From: Nymphaea colorata
Taxonomy: Eukaryota > Streptophyta > Magnoliopsida > Nymphaeales > Nymphaeaceae
Assembly (NCBI RefSeq): GCF_008831285.2
Contig: NC_045147.1
Span: 21,592,981-21,656,980, forward strand
DNA length: 64,000 bases
Direction of reading: 5' to 3'
Within the stretch, counting starts at the first letter, position 1. Each line of letters starts with the position of its first letter. Made by a program: the position numbers and the translations under genes. The notes under the pieces are model-generated. The model worked only from the letters and a program-made list of their open reading frames with translations. It was not told the DNA's origin and ran no database searches. This document shows positions 23,957-36,029 of this stretch, one piece after another.

Positions 23957-26038
23957 ATGGAGAACCTGAGCTTCATTACTGGTGTCATCGGTAAGCTTTA
24001 TATACATAATTATATATTATGAGAAAGCGAGACAGAGAGACGATGCATTTCTGATTTGGTTGCTCTGTATGTTGCAGGAAACGTGATATCTATCTTGGTC
24101 TTTGCTTCACCAGTGTGAGTTCATACTGTTTAGTAGTTTATTTTGGTTAGAAAACACTTAAAGCCTCGTTTGGATGAAGTTAGAATCATGTTGGAAACCT
24201 GAATTTAACTCAAAAGGGCTAGCCAGAAAAAAGATAAGTTGATCAAATGACGGTAAAACTATGTTTTAGTGTGATCCAAACAGGATTTTGAACGGGAAAT
24301 TGTGGTTTTGGAAGAGGAAATTATTAAGTTCCTAGCTGATGCATGCATGATTTACGTTGGGGTTTTATGTACGCAGGGGAACGCTGAAGAGGGTGGTGAG
24401 GAAGAGGTCGGTGGGGGAGTTCAAGGCCATTCCTTATGTGTGCACCCTGCTCAGCACTTGCTTGTGGTCTTTCTATGGCCTTCTCAAGCCAGGAGGCCTG
24501 CTCGTCCTCACTGTCAATGCCGCCGGTGCTTCCTTGGAAGCCATTTACGTCGCTTTCTTCCTCCTCTACTCTCCTAAACACGCAAGGGTCTCTCTCTCTC
24601 CCTCTTACTTCCTATCTTTTAATATATATATATATATATATATCGTCCAATCTTTGGGAGTGACATTGAACAAAGGAGACAGATTGAGTTGAGGGAAGTT
24701 TGTATCTCTGCAGATAAAGCTTGGGAAGTTGGTTATGGCGCTGAATGTGGTGCTTTTCGGAGGAATAGTGGCGGTCACGCTTCTCGCCGTCCGCGGCCAA
24801 CAGCTGCGGCTAACGGTTATCGGCGTCATGTGCGCAGGCATGACTCTTGGCATGTACGCCTCCCCGCTGGCGGCCATGGTAAGTATACGATCACGCGCCA
24901 ACAGTAACATCCTTTCTTCGTTTCCTCACCGCACGTTGGTTTCCTACATAACCTATCTACCACACAGTAAAATATTTTACCTTCTATACATATAAAAAAA
25001 AAAGTAAAAAAAAAAAAAGAGAGACTAAGACAATTCTATTGTGCGTGTACAAGCTGCTTAATTTGATTCTAAAACTTCTTCACCATCTCAAGTTCTTGAC
25101 ATTTCATAAGACTTAAAATCTGGTTTTTAGTATTATTTCGTTTTTGTGTCAGTAAAAGTCGATTTTTACTGATTGCATCAGCAAAAAAAAAGTCAGTAAA
25201 GGTTTTACCAGCGGTTTGCAAATTTTGTACTAACATTTTTCACGAATAAGTAAAGACCCGTTTTTTTTTTTTTTTGCCAAATTTTATTGAGATATGAGCA
25301 ATTAATGTTTTCATCTCTACAGAATGAACAGTGACGCATCAAAGGTGCCTATCATGAGGGTGTATATTCTGCTAAAGAGTATGAGTTTACTTATCAATTG
25401 CCCTCATTAATGGTGTACAGAAAACGGTGGTGGACACAAAGAGCGTGGAGTACATGCCCTTCTCCCTTTCTTTCTTCCTTTTTCTCAACGGAGGAACTTG
25501 GAGCATATACGCTGTTCTTGTGAGAGATCTTTATATCGGAGTATGTTCCCTCTCTCTTTCTCTCTCAAAAATGAAAAATGAAGGATAGCGCCACCGGTCT
25601 GGGTTGTGTGTCGCTATGGAGGTCAAGTGGACTGGTTTTTGTCCTCCCTCTTCTTCTCCCTCTCACATTTCATATATATTTAAAGCAGTAAATTTTCAGG
25701 TGCCCAATTGTATTGGGTTCTTACTGGGAAGTGCCCAGCTCATTCTTTACATGGTGTACAAAAGCAAGTCCAAGACCAAGAACAAAGCCGGTGAGGAGAA
25801 GAAGGAAGGTGGATCCGAGCTCATGGTTGACGCGGAGATGCAAACCAACGACGATCAACATGAGCAATTACAAGGTCGTGATAAGAAGATGGTTTCCTTA
25901 CTTAAGGAGAAAAGCATAACAAAGCCCGCTGTTGATGGCAGGAAAAGCCTTAACAAGATAGCCAAATCTTTATCCATGTCAGTCTGTGAGCTCCGGTCGG
26001 ATTGGTTCCTGCAAATGAAGTCTACAGAAGCAGATTGA
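23957..26038 (+). CDS. SWEET17: SWEET sugar transporter, clade IV (SWEET16/17-like)
   Basis: Six exons: 23957-23990, 24078-24114, 24377-24587, 24714-24878, 25421-25540, 25700-26038, joining in frame to 301 residues. Two MtN3/saliva triple-helix bundles are visible: GNVISILVFASPV, IPYVCTLLSTCLWSFYGLL and TVNAAGASLEAIYVAFFLLY make the first three helices; LVMALNVVLFGGIVAVTLLA is the linker helix; CAGMTLGMYASPLAAM, VEYMPFSLSFFLFLNGGTW and PNCIGFLLGSAQLILYMVY make the last three. The pore Asn residues (TVN, PN) are kept. Clade IV members are tonoplast carriers of fructose and glucose, so vacuolar sugar flux is the likely role; subclass assignment rests on GNVISILVF, KSVEYMPF and IGF motifs. The donor of intron 3 is the weak AGG|gtctct. 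The hydrophilic tail (KSLNKIAKSLSMSVCELRS) lies in a 188-bp segment that is repeated after the stop codon. Confidence 0.95.
24161..24288. mobile_element. short MITE-like element in SWEET intron 2
   Basis: aaagcctcgtttggat at the left and aaaatcctgtttggat (reverse complement of the right end) are matching terminal inverted repeats about 128 bp apart. No coding capacity. The target duplication is unclear. Confidence 0.5.
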
Positions 26039-26250
26039 TGAGCTTCCGAGAGCTCCGGCGATTCGATAATAAGAAGATGGTTTCCTTACTTAAGGAGAAA
26101 AGCATAACAAAGCCCTCAGTTGATGGCAGGAAAAGCCTTAACAAGATAGCCAAATCTTTATCCATGTCAGTCTGTGAGCTCCGGTCGGATTGGTTCCTGC
26201 AAATGAAGTCTACAGAAGCAGATTGATGAGCTTCCGAGCTCCGGCGATTC
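25881..26250. repeat. 188-bp tandem duplication of the SWEET 3' end
   Basis: The unit starting ataagaagatggtttcct at 25881 recurs at 26069. Copy 1 carries the last 52 codons, the stop and a few 3' UTR bases; copy 2 repeats them after the stop. The copies differ at two adjacent-codon bases (ccgctg versus cctcag), one 2-bp indel (gagagctcc versus gagctcc) and little else, so the event is recent. Copy 2 is read in the same frame as a second tail only if the first stop is bypassed. Confidence 0.95.
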
Positions 26251-26376
26251 AATAAAATGGTTGCAGGCACACTTCAGTAAAATTAAGAACGTCCAAGTGT
26301 GCTTCATCTTCACGATCAAGTTCTAATGCTTTTCGTTTTTTTTTTCATAACGAAGCAAAATGATTTATTGTATTTC

Positions 26377-26456
26377 ATTTCTGTTTTTCTTGAATTATAT
26401 ATGGAAAGACATCTATATTTCTGTTTTTCTTGAATTATATATGGAAAGACATCTAT
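26377..26456. repeat. 40-bp perfect tandem duplication
   Basis: Two identical 40-bp units (atttctgtttttcttgaatt start) abut at 26377 and 26417 in the SWEET 3' flank. Confidence 0.95.
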
Positions 26457-27864
26457 CCAGTTGATGAAGATTGAATTTGTTTACTCACTTATTTAACCAA
26501 CTTATCGTTAATCAATCGGCAGACATGTATTTGGCTTCTATAATAAATGCATAATCATTTGGATTTGCAATAGTTGATTGGTACACAAGAAGTGAAGCCA
26601 TTCACTCTTTTAAGGGCTACTTCGGAATCTGGGTGGTTGTATGATATACCTTCTATGCTATATTTACAGTCAAAAGGAAAAGTGGCCCTTGTAAATCGAA
26701 CGGACTGCGCACCCCTCATACCGAACAGCTATATGTATGCTAAGTCCGTTCAGGTTAGATTTGCTATAGTTTGTTTTCTTTAATTTGCTATAACAACAAA
26801 ATCATGCTAAAAAATATGTGTGCAAGAGAGATGACAATATTTTGAAACCCAAGGGGTTAACAAGGCCATAGCAAACCCATGGGTTAATGGGTGGTTGATC
26901 AAGACTAAAGAGCTTCAAACTCTTTAATAAGAAGAACATTAATGTGTTCTTGGAATACATGTATTAGGAACATTATATTCTTGTTGTATGAACATGGTAC
27001 CTCTATAACATGTGTTGATTGTTGAATCTAAGAATAAGATTTATATTTAAACCATGTTTTCTAAAATAAACACATAATTGAAAATGTGATTCTAAAATAC
27101 AACTTATACAAGTCAAACAACAAAAGTATTCATGCTTTCTATGGACAAAGGTTAGTGGAAGCATAACAAAATTCATTATTCAAGTAGAGGGGGCCATGTA
27201 GGACTTTTAACTATTTTTTGTGGTTGTTAAGATAATCCTTCTAGGGGGTCATTTGACAATAGGGACAATTTGTGAGTGTCTCATAAATCTACTAAAAAAC
27301 ACTAAAATAAATTCACGTAACATTAGAACTACATCATTAAACAACATGAAACAAAGAAAATCACACAACATAAAATCACTTTATTTAAATCCTTACAAAA
27401 CCCTGTTTATAGACTTTATAATGTTTTTGCCTATCATAAACCAAATATAGGTTCAACTACACATATTAAGTTTATATCAATTGAGATTATATTGGCCCAC
27501 ACTTATTAAATTACTTGTAAATGGGTCGATCTAAATAATGATACATAACATATGATCATTTAGATACGTAAGTGCATCAAATGAATTTTTAAAGCAATGT
27601 TTTAGAAACATTCATTTTAAAAATAAGAATATACCCTAACTCAAGCCTAAAGTCATATCTTAGAGAAGATTTTATTTCATTTGGTAAAATGCAACGGGAG
27701 TATGCGTGGCAGGTCAATGCAACAAGTCTCCTGCGTGAGTAAGAGGTCTTATTAACGGAGAAGTAATAAGCTGTGGACTATAGGAGTACGTCTACTCTGG
27801 CCTTTTTGCGGTGTGAGAGGCAGAGCTGAGATCAGACGAGCAAAACTGAGAAGAGGTGAGGAAG
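26457..27864. other. intergenic, AT-rich
   Basis: Only short frames with no recognisable product. From 27700 composition rises before the DUF538 gene; no TATA box is obvious. Confidence 0.5.
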
Positions 27865-28359
27865 ATGGGCATCTCGATTTCACCAGTCATGGTCACCGTG
27901 GCGGCGCTTCTGGTGGCGTCGACATCGGCTGTGGTGGCAAAGGCGTGGCGGAGGAACGACACCTCCCCGACGGCGTATGAGGTGTTGGAGGAGTACGGCT
28001 TCCCGGTGGGTCTGCTGCCCAAGGGGGTACAGTCCTACGACCTCCATCCCTCCACCAGAAAGTTCTCCGTCCGGCTCGGCGAGACCTGCAGCTTCTCCCT
28101 GCAAGACTCCTACGACATCAAGTATAGGTCCACCATCACCGGCCGCATCTCCGACAAGAGGTTGTACGATCTCAATGGGATCAGCGTGAAGGTGCTGTTC
28201 TTCTGGTTCAACATTGTCGAGGTTTCCGTCGCCGGCGACGTCGTCTATTTCTCGGTCGGGATCGCGTCGGCGAGCTTCCCGGCGTCAAATTTCGAGGAGT
28301 GCCCGCAATGCGGGTGCGGCATGGACTGCATCTCCGTCGCCGCCGCCTCTGCGGCATGA
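27865..28359 (+). CDS. DUF538 family secreted protein
   Basis: Intronless, 164 residues. The first 26 residues (VMVTVAALLVASTSAVVA core) look like a signal peptide. The mature part has the DUF538 pattern: TAYEVLEEYGFPVGLLPKGV near 36-55, YDLHPSTRKFSVRL, then a beta-rich middle with GRISDKRLYDLNGISVKVLF and VYFSVGIASASFPASNFEEC. A Cys cluster (CPQCGCGMDC) ends the domain. The family is land-plant wide, induced by stress and wounding, and related in fold to bactericidal/permeability-increasing-type lipid-binding folds; its biochemical role is not settled. The chosen ATG is the one that starts the signal peptide. The next gene (LEA_3) and PARP2 are also neighbours of a DUF538 gene in Arabidopsis, as I recall. 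Composition is much GC-richer than the flanks, as is common for intronless plant genes. Confidence 0.92.
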   Translation: MGISISPVMVTVAALLVASTSAVVAKAWRRNDTSPTAYEVLEEYGFPVGLLPKGVQSYDLHPSTRKFSVRLGETCSFSLQDSYDIKYRSTITGRISDKRLYDLNGISVKVLFFWFNIVEVSVAGDVVYFSVGIASASFPASNFEECPQCGCGMDCISVAAASAA

Positions 28360-30276
28360 CTTTGAGGTGAGTGCCGTGAACGGGGCGGTTTGTTTCTGGT
28401 GTGATTACTTCGTTAAACGAAGTTTTTCTGAGATGAAGGAGGCTTCAACTTCAAGCTTCACAAGTCGGATCGATTCTCCAGCTGCCGGCCAATGTCATTG
28501 AATAAAAAGTCTTTCCGTGATCGGAATTTTAGGTGTGCCGGTGGTCTTCTTTCCCGTGTTTCTCCTCCCTCTCATGGTAACTTTTGTAGAGCTTCTCAAG
28601 GTATTAATCTCCTTTTACGAAAGTAGATTTCCAAATGAAGTTAGTTTGCGGAATGATTCTGATGATCTAGCAATGAAATGATTTGTATTGCTTGGTCACA
28701 TGGCCTGGTTCAAAGCAGGTCCCAGACAAGTGAACCAGCAGGATACAGTTGTCTGCATCGTAATTAAGATACAGACAATTTATTAATTTCGATCCTTCGG
28801 TGGCATCCATGATCGAGTTTGGGGTCCACTAACCTTTAGTGTAAATCAACGAGTCTTAGATTCGGCTGCAATGGAATTGCATAATTTTCTTGTTTCTGTT
28901 GTTGAAATATTTCTGTCCCACACACACTCAGCTTGATGAATTTTCGACAAAAATAAAGGCATTCAACTTTTAGCGGTACAACAAAGAAACATGCTTACGT
29001 TGAGTTTCTTCCATTTGACTGTGGCTTGTCATATGAAACCCGAACTTGGTAATGTTTTTGTCATACCACCAAATGTTTTTGAAAAATTTTCTTTAGTTAA
29101 TGTTTCTGGTATAAATGTTTGCCGTGCAGATTTAATCGGCGATCTGTTCAAGTACTCATAAAATTGGTTTCGATTCAGTTCGTTTCAATGCGTAAACTTT
29201 TGTTCGTTCGGTATAAGTTTGTAAGAAACATCCAATTAGACATTTGAGTTCAGAATATTTATGCATCCAAGTTAAAGCTACCAACTGAAGATTGGAGTTG
29301 TAGGTTCTTAAACCGCTAAATCTCATCGTCATGTCATTGAAAATTTTGAAAAAGAAACATCATTGATTTCTCAAGTATAATTGCATGATTTTCGTGCTAC
29401 TAAATGGAGCCCAATCTGCCCATGATTAGACGATAAATAAAGCCATGTTCTTCCTTTAGAAAATTTTCAGTGGGAATATTCAACTGGTTTATTTCTAGGG
29501 TAGTTCACTTTAAAGCTTTTGGAGCATGCTAACATCAGAAGTCGAGAGGGAAACGGCTTAGATTGTAAGCTAAATTTCTAAGTCCGTAATTACTTAGCAT
29601 AATTGATCGGGCTGTCAGGTGAAAATAATCGTAATAAAAGATTATAATTACATATAAAAATAATAAAATATATGTGAAAAAAAAATCTCATCGAGCCGAA
29701 CCGGGATTAGTTGGGTTCACTCGGGTTTAGTCAGGCACACTCAGCTGGTCGTGGTGTTTTTTTTTTTTTTTTTGGCATCCGAACCTGGGCCTGAGTCAGG
29801 CCATATCAGATACTCGTCGGGTACTCGACTCGAGCCCAACCTTATATATTAGGGGTGCATCCGGTTTTAATCCGATTTATTAAAAATAATAATAATATAA
29901 TAGTAATAATAATATAAAACTATTTAAAAAAAAAATCAAGCTCAGCTCAGCCGGGTTCAACCTCGGCTTATGCTGGAGCTGGCCGGATTTGGTCATGAGC
30001 TCGCGCCGAAAGCCCGTCCCGACCCGGCGCTCACCTTTACATTTTAAAGCGTTGCGAGTGATTTGTGAATTTCGCACATGATTAACCATAAGGTCGATTG
30101 ACCTGAGAAATTGCCTGAGGCATGCCCCTCCAAAAAGACGGCGACCGGAAAAACGACAAATCGGTCATAAATGGACCCATCCATTGAAACAGGATGGAAA
30201 AAGAGGCCGGACCGCTAACATCGATGGACCGCTGCCTTGAAGCCGTTTTATAGTGTCATCTAAACACGATTCCCTA

Positions 30277-30555
30277 GGTTTTGACAGCTCGAATTCGATT
30301 TATTTAGAATTTGAGAACTGTAGATTTAAGATCAGACTATACCTTCGATCTTAAACACAACCTTTTGTCAAGTAAATTAAAAACATTACGTGTGGTTCAA
30401 CCTTTTGTCAAGTAAATTAAAAACATTACGTGTGGTTCATAGGCTTGACTTAAATCCTTGATTTAACAAACCGTGTAACTTACCATAAATTTTACGCATG
30501 TCATATTATATTCATATCCGACCCATGGATTTAAATTCTAAAGTAATCAAAGCCC
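30277..30555. mobile_element. MITE-like element with internal tandem duplication
   Basis: Left end ggttttgacagc and right end (reverse complement) gggctttgattac are loosely inverted, and CTA flanks both sides (30274-30276 and 30556-30558). Its right half shares worded similarity (ccttgattt-a-gaacc-tg, then ggatt-aaa-t, then gtaatcaaa) with the element at 35313-35565, suggesting one family. It holds a 40-bp tandem duplication. Confidence 0.4.
30358..30437. repeat. 40-bp perfect tandem duplication
   Basis: caaccttttgtcaagtaaat begins at 30358 and again at 30398; the 40-bp units are identical. Confidence 0.95.
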
Positions 30556-31000
30556 CTAAAAAAAAAGGGCTCGAACACTGATGGGCCGCCTTTTGAATGT
30601 TGATCTGCATCTTTTGGACGAAATATGCGGCGATTTGGGTCACAAACAAAATAAATATTATTTAAAATGTTAAAGTTTTACAAAAAAAAATATTCGTGAC
30701 CGAAAGATTGACTCGTCCAATTCAGCCCAAAAGAGGTCTCCACAAAATTGATTCCTTCTGGGGGAATCTTGGTCCACAACTCCTCAGAAATAGGAAGAAC
30801 CCGAAAGTTGCTCGCCGCAGAAATTCTTTAACACGAAGAGAATCGCATACCATTGATCCGTATCGCACTACAACTCCATTATATTAATCTAAAGTATGAT
30901 TTGATATTTAATCTAAAGAAGGTATGATGTGATCAGAGGCAGTATCCCAAGAAATTATAAGACAAACGAGCCGACTCTGCCTTTCCTCTTCTCCAATGCT

Positions 31001-31761
31001 TCATGCCATTCCTGCGCCGCCGGATCTCTGGTTCAAAAGCATCTGCCTCAGCTTGGCAACGTCCGTCTGCCCAAATTGGTCCTCCGGAATGAAGTTCCCG
31101 GTCACCGGATCCGGCATCCACGACGATTTCTCGCCGGAAACGGCCTCCGTCTTTCTCTCCACCCTCTTCGTTATCTTCCTGCTGCCTTCTCTGAAGACTT
31201 TAGCTACTGGATTCGACGATGGAGCCGAGAAATTCCTCCTGGAATCGCAAACCATCGTCAAAAATTAAGAATCCGATCCCTTCACCGTAGCTAGCTAAGA
31301 ACTTCCTTAAGAAGTATGAATGTCCAAATGCAACGATCTAAGAACAAGAGTGTCGATAATACGAAAAATCGACCATTTTCATCAATGTAAGAGGATCCAT
31401 TTGTCATGAACCGTCGAGATGTCACGAATTCAAGATTTATTTGCTTTTTTTTTTTCTAAAGGCAAGAAGTGAAACTAGTGGTAGATAAAATAACAGTCAA
31501 GGCTGCAGTTGTAACTTCAACTCTAACCACCAAATACAATTAGAACAGAGGAGCTGGTAAAATTTCATGCACAGCTTCTAGTTTAGCTATTCGGAAAAGA
31601 AGGAGCGAGTTGCTTTTGGTCGAGGAAATGAGAGGAGAAAGAAAATCATAAAACCGAGTTACATCCTTGAACAAACGGAAAAAAGCTTACCGGCCGAGGA
31701 GCATGGCGGAGAGATCGGAAACTGCAGAGAAGAGTCTAGCGTTTGAGAGAGCTCGCGCCAT
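31001..31761 (-). CDS. SAG21: LEA_3 family protein (SAG21/LEA5-like)
   Basis: Two exons on the minus strand: 31761-31691 (24 codons less one base) and 31238-31001, joined by a GT-AG intron of 452 bp, giving 102 residues. The start MARALSNARLFSAVSDLS is the family's Arg/Ser/Ala-rich mitochondrial-type presequence, followed by RRNFSA. The C-terminal signature WMPDPVTGNFIPEDQFGQ then TDVAKLRQMLL is diagnostic of LEA_3 (SAG21, Di21). Family members are induced by oxidative stress, drought and senescence; Arabidopsis SAG21 is mitochondrial. The two-exon structure with the intron right after the presequence is what I recall for the family. A TATA box lies about 200 bases upstream on the minus strand. 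Usual family length is 90-105, so it looks complete. Confidence 0.94.
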
Positions 31762-31963
31762 TGCTCGGCTTTCACTAGTGAGCCTCTGGGGAGATGAAGA
31801 AGGTTCAGGAACTAATGCGAAGAAGGGCAACGAGCGAAGAAGAAGAAGATAGCAGCAGGCTGCTGCTTCCTCCGCTTTGCAATTTCCTGCGCTCTTCGCA
31901 CCAGCAGAACCGTGCAAGACTCTCTCTCTCAATCTCTGCCTCCCCTGCTTCTCCCGTCCTCTC

Positions 31964-31971
31964 TTTATATA
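31964..31971 (-). promoter_or_regulatory. TATA box of the LEA_3 gene
   Basis: On the minus strand the sequence reads ctctatataaagag, a good TATA box about 200 bases before the start codon, followed by a pyrimidine/purine-rich leader. Confidence 0.6.
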
Positions 31972-34890
31972 GAGATCAGAAACAGAAAGGAATCGAAATG
32001 CGAAGCTCCCTCGAGACCACAAACGCTACACGGAAAATTGGAATGCGTCAAACTTGACTGAATAATAGTCGCCATCTTTCCATTTGTCCGAGACCGACGA
32101 AACGCCTTTCTTTACCAAAGTGAGATGGGTTCTTCATGGAAACAACAACAACAGACACGTTTGAATTTTCTCATTTAGCTGTTTGAATCGTTTGATTGAA
32201 TATGAATTATAATTAGCGCATTTTTTATAAAGTTATTTGTTTTTGAAATTTTGTCTTATAGTTAAGGGCTGGACCTAGGCCAATCTTTGCAATATTTTGG
32301 ACGCATCGGTTTCCGATAATATCTTAAGATTATGTGCAACTAAATTAATATATGTAATAGTTTGCATTTATCACGCCAATTTCATCATGAAAGTCATTGC
32401 GTTTAAAAAAGAAATTGCATTTATGGTCCTTTTAAACGTAATCTGGATAAGGACTCTAGATGCGATCTGCACCGACTAAGAGAGGCCGAGGCGTGTGAAA
32501 CTTCCTCATTCTCCACCATTCTAAAAGTTTCGAGGAGCAAAGCCTAGCTTGTTGAATTAGCGGAACCAGACATGGCCCATGAGTCAAATCCAGAAACTAT
32601 ATATTTTATTTTAATGTGGTTTCGAATTTGAACACAATTTACCAATTTCTTGCTACATTTGAGCGAGATCCTAGGAAAACGTGTTTATCTTATTTAGAAA
32701 TTAATCTTACTTTATGTCATCATCTTAAAAGACAAGTAGATCAAGTCATTTCGATTAAATATTAATTCAAAGTACAATGTTTTTGGAGAAAAAGTTCAAG
32801 TTGAGCAGTTGAACACGTTTCTTCCAAGTTTTGAGTCTTTCGAATTTGGACAGATTCAGCAAATGGCAGCTGTAGCTCATCGACGCCGCGTATCGCGGCT
32901 CGCCTTTCTCTCCACACATATATATATATATATATATATAGCAAATACTTATTGACTACTCGCAAAAGTTTTCAGTGACGAACTAATCTTAACAAAAAAA
33001 ATAGAGGTTAATTGTCAGAGTTATCAGTATATTTGTCGTGGGGTTCTAAGTTCTCTAAGGTCATCGAGATATAATTTCCTTATACACAGAAGAAGTTAAA
33101 ATTTTTATGTTAATCCAGCTTTTGAACTTTGAGTTTGTTTTAATTGAACATTAGTCGTGTTGAGAATTCAACGAGAAGCGAAATAGAATTAAAAGCAAAG
33201 CTAAGCGTTCAATAAGAAAAAGCAATTACAAGTTAGAAAGCCAAGGTGTGTTCCAACAGTTGCTCTCCTCTAAGTGATAACGTGTGCATATTGGATTACA
33301 TTTGGGATATTCAACTTGTCATATTTCAATTTGGTCATAGATGACTTTTCACATAATCACTGCCGCTACAACTTTTTTGAGTGACGATGGCAGCCGGTTG
33401 ATGTTAGGAATGCGAATGGCTATATCTTCACGTCACGTCATGCATATGTTCAATTGTGACTTCTGTTAGCAAAACCCAAATTTGTTTTGAAATTTGAAGT
33501 AGACATGTTTTTTTCTTTTTATTTCAGGATTTTTATTTCAGGATGATTGGTTATTTTTCCACCATCCCGAAGAGTGGTCATAGCCCTCTATGTCCCTTGT
33601 CTTGGGGGCTTACAAGACCATGGGTCAGGACTTTTTATGGTTCGTAAAAGCAGTGTATTGAATCGTGACAGCAATCATATGTTTCATAATACACTTCCTT
33701 AGAGTAGACGGACTACCTACCACCCAGTGCGTTACATCTCTTGGGGCATGATTTTTTTCATTTACTAAAATAAGAAATCGATAAAAGTTGTTTTTAAGAA
33801 CTCAAGCTAAAACAATCTTAAAATTTATGGCTCATTTGAAGTTTTGGTGAGGAAGAGGGTGTTTGATTAGTGTTCACAGACCAGTTACATACCGGTTCGA
33901 GCCCCACTTCAAGATCCAGTTTCAGATCCCGGCCATGTTTATGTTCTTCTTCGCGATACAAATTACAAAGTCAAGGTCAGCGCACATGTCAGCATACATG
34001 ACTTTGCTTGACTTTGCTTTACATTTCATAGAAGTTGCTCATGAATAGAGCCAAAGCGAAGCATTCAAAGCTTTTGGTTTTTCTAAAGAACATCAATTTG
34101 CAATTTTCATTGTTGTTGAAAGGTTCTTGATATTGAATGACACTGATTCAGAAAGTGCTTTCAATGAATTTTGTCTGAAATTCATGCCATTCAATTCAAA
34201 GTTGCGAGTGCTTTGTTCAATATTTGTTTTGTATTACTTATTACTGCTGTGAATCTTTTATGTCCAATTCATAATTCTTTAGACCTCTATTAATGGAGGA
34301 TATGCTTTTCGTTAGGAACAATTGATAATTAATTGAAGTGATTTCTTTTTCCTCTTTTACTTATTTGCCTTTGTCTTTCTTCTCCATCTACTTTCTTCAT
34401 CGTTAGTGCAATAGCGTGAGGTTTACGGCAAAATCCCTTACACCTTTGCATCACTTTCATTATTCGGGTGTTTGATAGCGTAGACTTAAGATCATTTCTC
34501 TGTTCATTAAGGACCCATGGAGATATTATATAGCTTTATTTCACTTACAGACAGGCGAAAGTGTAAAGGTCAAACAGCAATGATAATAACAACTGCAACG
34601 GGTGACATTGCTTCATTCAGATCGTGTTTGTAGGACATTTTTTCCACGGTTTAAGTCAAATTTCTGCACTTGATACATGTTTGTGAAGAGCAACCAAGCA
34701 AGTGAAGGGTCCATAGTTAAGAGAACAACAACAGTGAGCTCTGGGAGACTGCGAGTAAAATCAAACAGTATATGCAATCAAATGGACAAAGATTGGGGTG
34801 TCGCCGACTGTAGCTTCAATTCAGTGTTGTAAAAATCAGGGATTTCGGATTCACCTATTCGATGTATTGATGAGCTAACAAATCAAATTA

Positions 34891-35069
34891 GGTTGTGTTT
34901 GTTTTACCATGGATTTAAGATCAGATCCCCCTCCCCCCAAAATCCGACCTTACGTCCATGGTGTAGCATGAATTTTAAATCCACGCTATTGAGATTCTTA
35001 GAATTTTAAACCGAGGATCTCTCAAAACACACTTTTTTTTTTTTTTATCCGAGACTATCGAACGCAACC
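34891..35069. mobile_element. Tourist-like MITE (PIF/Harbinger type)
   Basis: A 179-bp non-coding element. Termini ggttgtgtttg and ggttgcgttcg (right end reverse-complemented) are inverted repeats, and TTA lies on both sides (34888-34890, 35070-35072), the expected 3-bp TWA target duplication of PIF/Harbinger elements. The inner part has further inverted similarity (tggatttaag / ctcggttt-aaa). Confidence 0.7.
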
Positions 35070-35312
35070 TTAGTTTGCTACCCAATTCTATGTGATAGGT
35101 AGTTGACAAAGAAAGAGAAAGGGGAAGGGCAATGAGATTATTGTCAATCTCATAAATCAGATAGATGAACTGAACAAAGTTAAATTCTAGTTCAAATTTG
35201 GTCAAATGGGTGAAAAAGGCTTTGGGCATTTGCTTTCCTCTGGAGGGTTTTAGATCCAAAGATTTGAGGTCTAACCTTCCTTTCTGTTGGTTTTGGCCAC
35301 ACACTACTCTAA

Positions 35313-35565
35313 GAGTGTCTTGGATTGTTCATAATTTAAAATCCTCAAGGTTTGCAGACCGTGGATTTGACATCAAACCCTCCCTCATCCGTTCTTAAAT
35401 CCAACATTTTCTCAACAAAAATATGTAAAATAAGGATTTTAAATCTAACCTAAGATCCTTGATTTGATGAACCATGATTTAACAATAAATCTTTTGCTAC
35501 ATCAGTAAAACATGTTATGTCAAAATGATTCATAGATTCAAAATATGGAGTAACCAAACACACCT
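35313..35565. mobile_element. Tourist-like MITE, second copy or relative
   Basis: Left end gagtgtcttggattgttca and right end, reverse-complemented, aggtgtgtttggttactcca are imperfect inverted repeats; TAA flanks both sides (35310-35312, 35566-35568). About 253 bp, no coding frame. Confidence 0.6.
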
Positions 35566-36029
35566 TAAGGATTTCAAATCCTCTTTTCTATACAATCGTG
35601 AAATCTAATGTTTGTTTGCTTTATGGATCGCACATAAAAAGAGTTTCATATCAGCCTAGATTTAAAAGATGGAAGGAAAATGAAGAAATGGATTTTAAGA
35701 AGGATAAGTAAACAAATTATGGCAAGATATTGCAATATTTTTCAGAATGTTTGCCTTTTAACTAGGTGATGCAAAAGGTTAGCGTGCCACAATTCTTAAA
35801 ATTTAAAAATGGCGTTAAATTATGTTTTTAAAGGCGTGATTCTTCTTTTTTTGAGTGCTTACGAACTAGCGCTATTTTGTGCCCGGTTCCCCGAAATCCA
35901 AATCTTAGGTGATAAAATCGATCCTGCTCTTTTCTTACGCCCCATTTTCGCGTGGGCCTGGTTTCGAAGCGAGCTAGAGAGAGGAGAGAGAGTGAGAGGA
36001 GGGGAAGGAGAGGGCGGGAGAGAGCGGCA

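Larger units (their letters stand above)
28360..31000. other. intergenic, mixed repeats
   Basis: Holds the DUF538 3' flank, then AT-rich DNA. At 29690-30030 are two GC-rich blocks with gccgaacc / gggttc / ctcgagccc words around an AT-rich core and a long T run (about 29758-29775); they look like worn dispersed repeat. A MITE-like element is annotated separately at 30277-30555. Confidence 0.5.
31972..36029. other. intergenic, AT-rich with MITE-like insertions
   Basis: No gene is recognised. Contains a (TA)n tract at about 32922-32942 and two Tourist-like MITEs (34891-35069 and 35313-35565). The last 60 bases before the U2B'' start are a GA-rich leader. Confidence 0.55.

Noticed and set aside
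26069-26226. Second SWEET tail as a separate gene
   Set aside because: It is the second unit of the 188-bp duplication, downstream of the stop codon, and has no transmembrane part.
29690-30030. GC-rich blocks as a degraded gene
   Set aside because: They are made of repeated gccgaacc/gggttc-type words typical of dispersed plant repeats and have no consistent frame.
30929-31294. 121-codon plus-strand frame
   Set aside because: It is antisense to exon 2 of the LEA_3 gene, whose splice sites and signature are clear.
31794-32057. 87-codon plus-strand frame
   Set aside because: It lies antisense over the LEA_3 leader and promoter; composition is purine-rich repeat.
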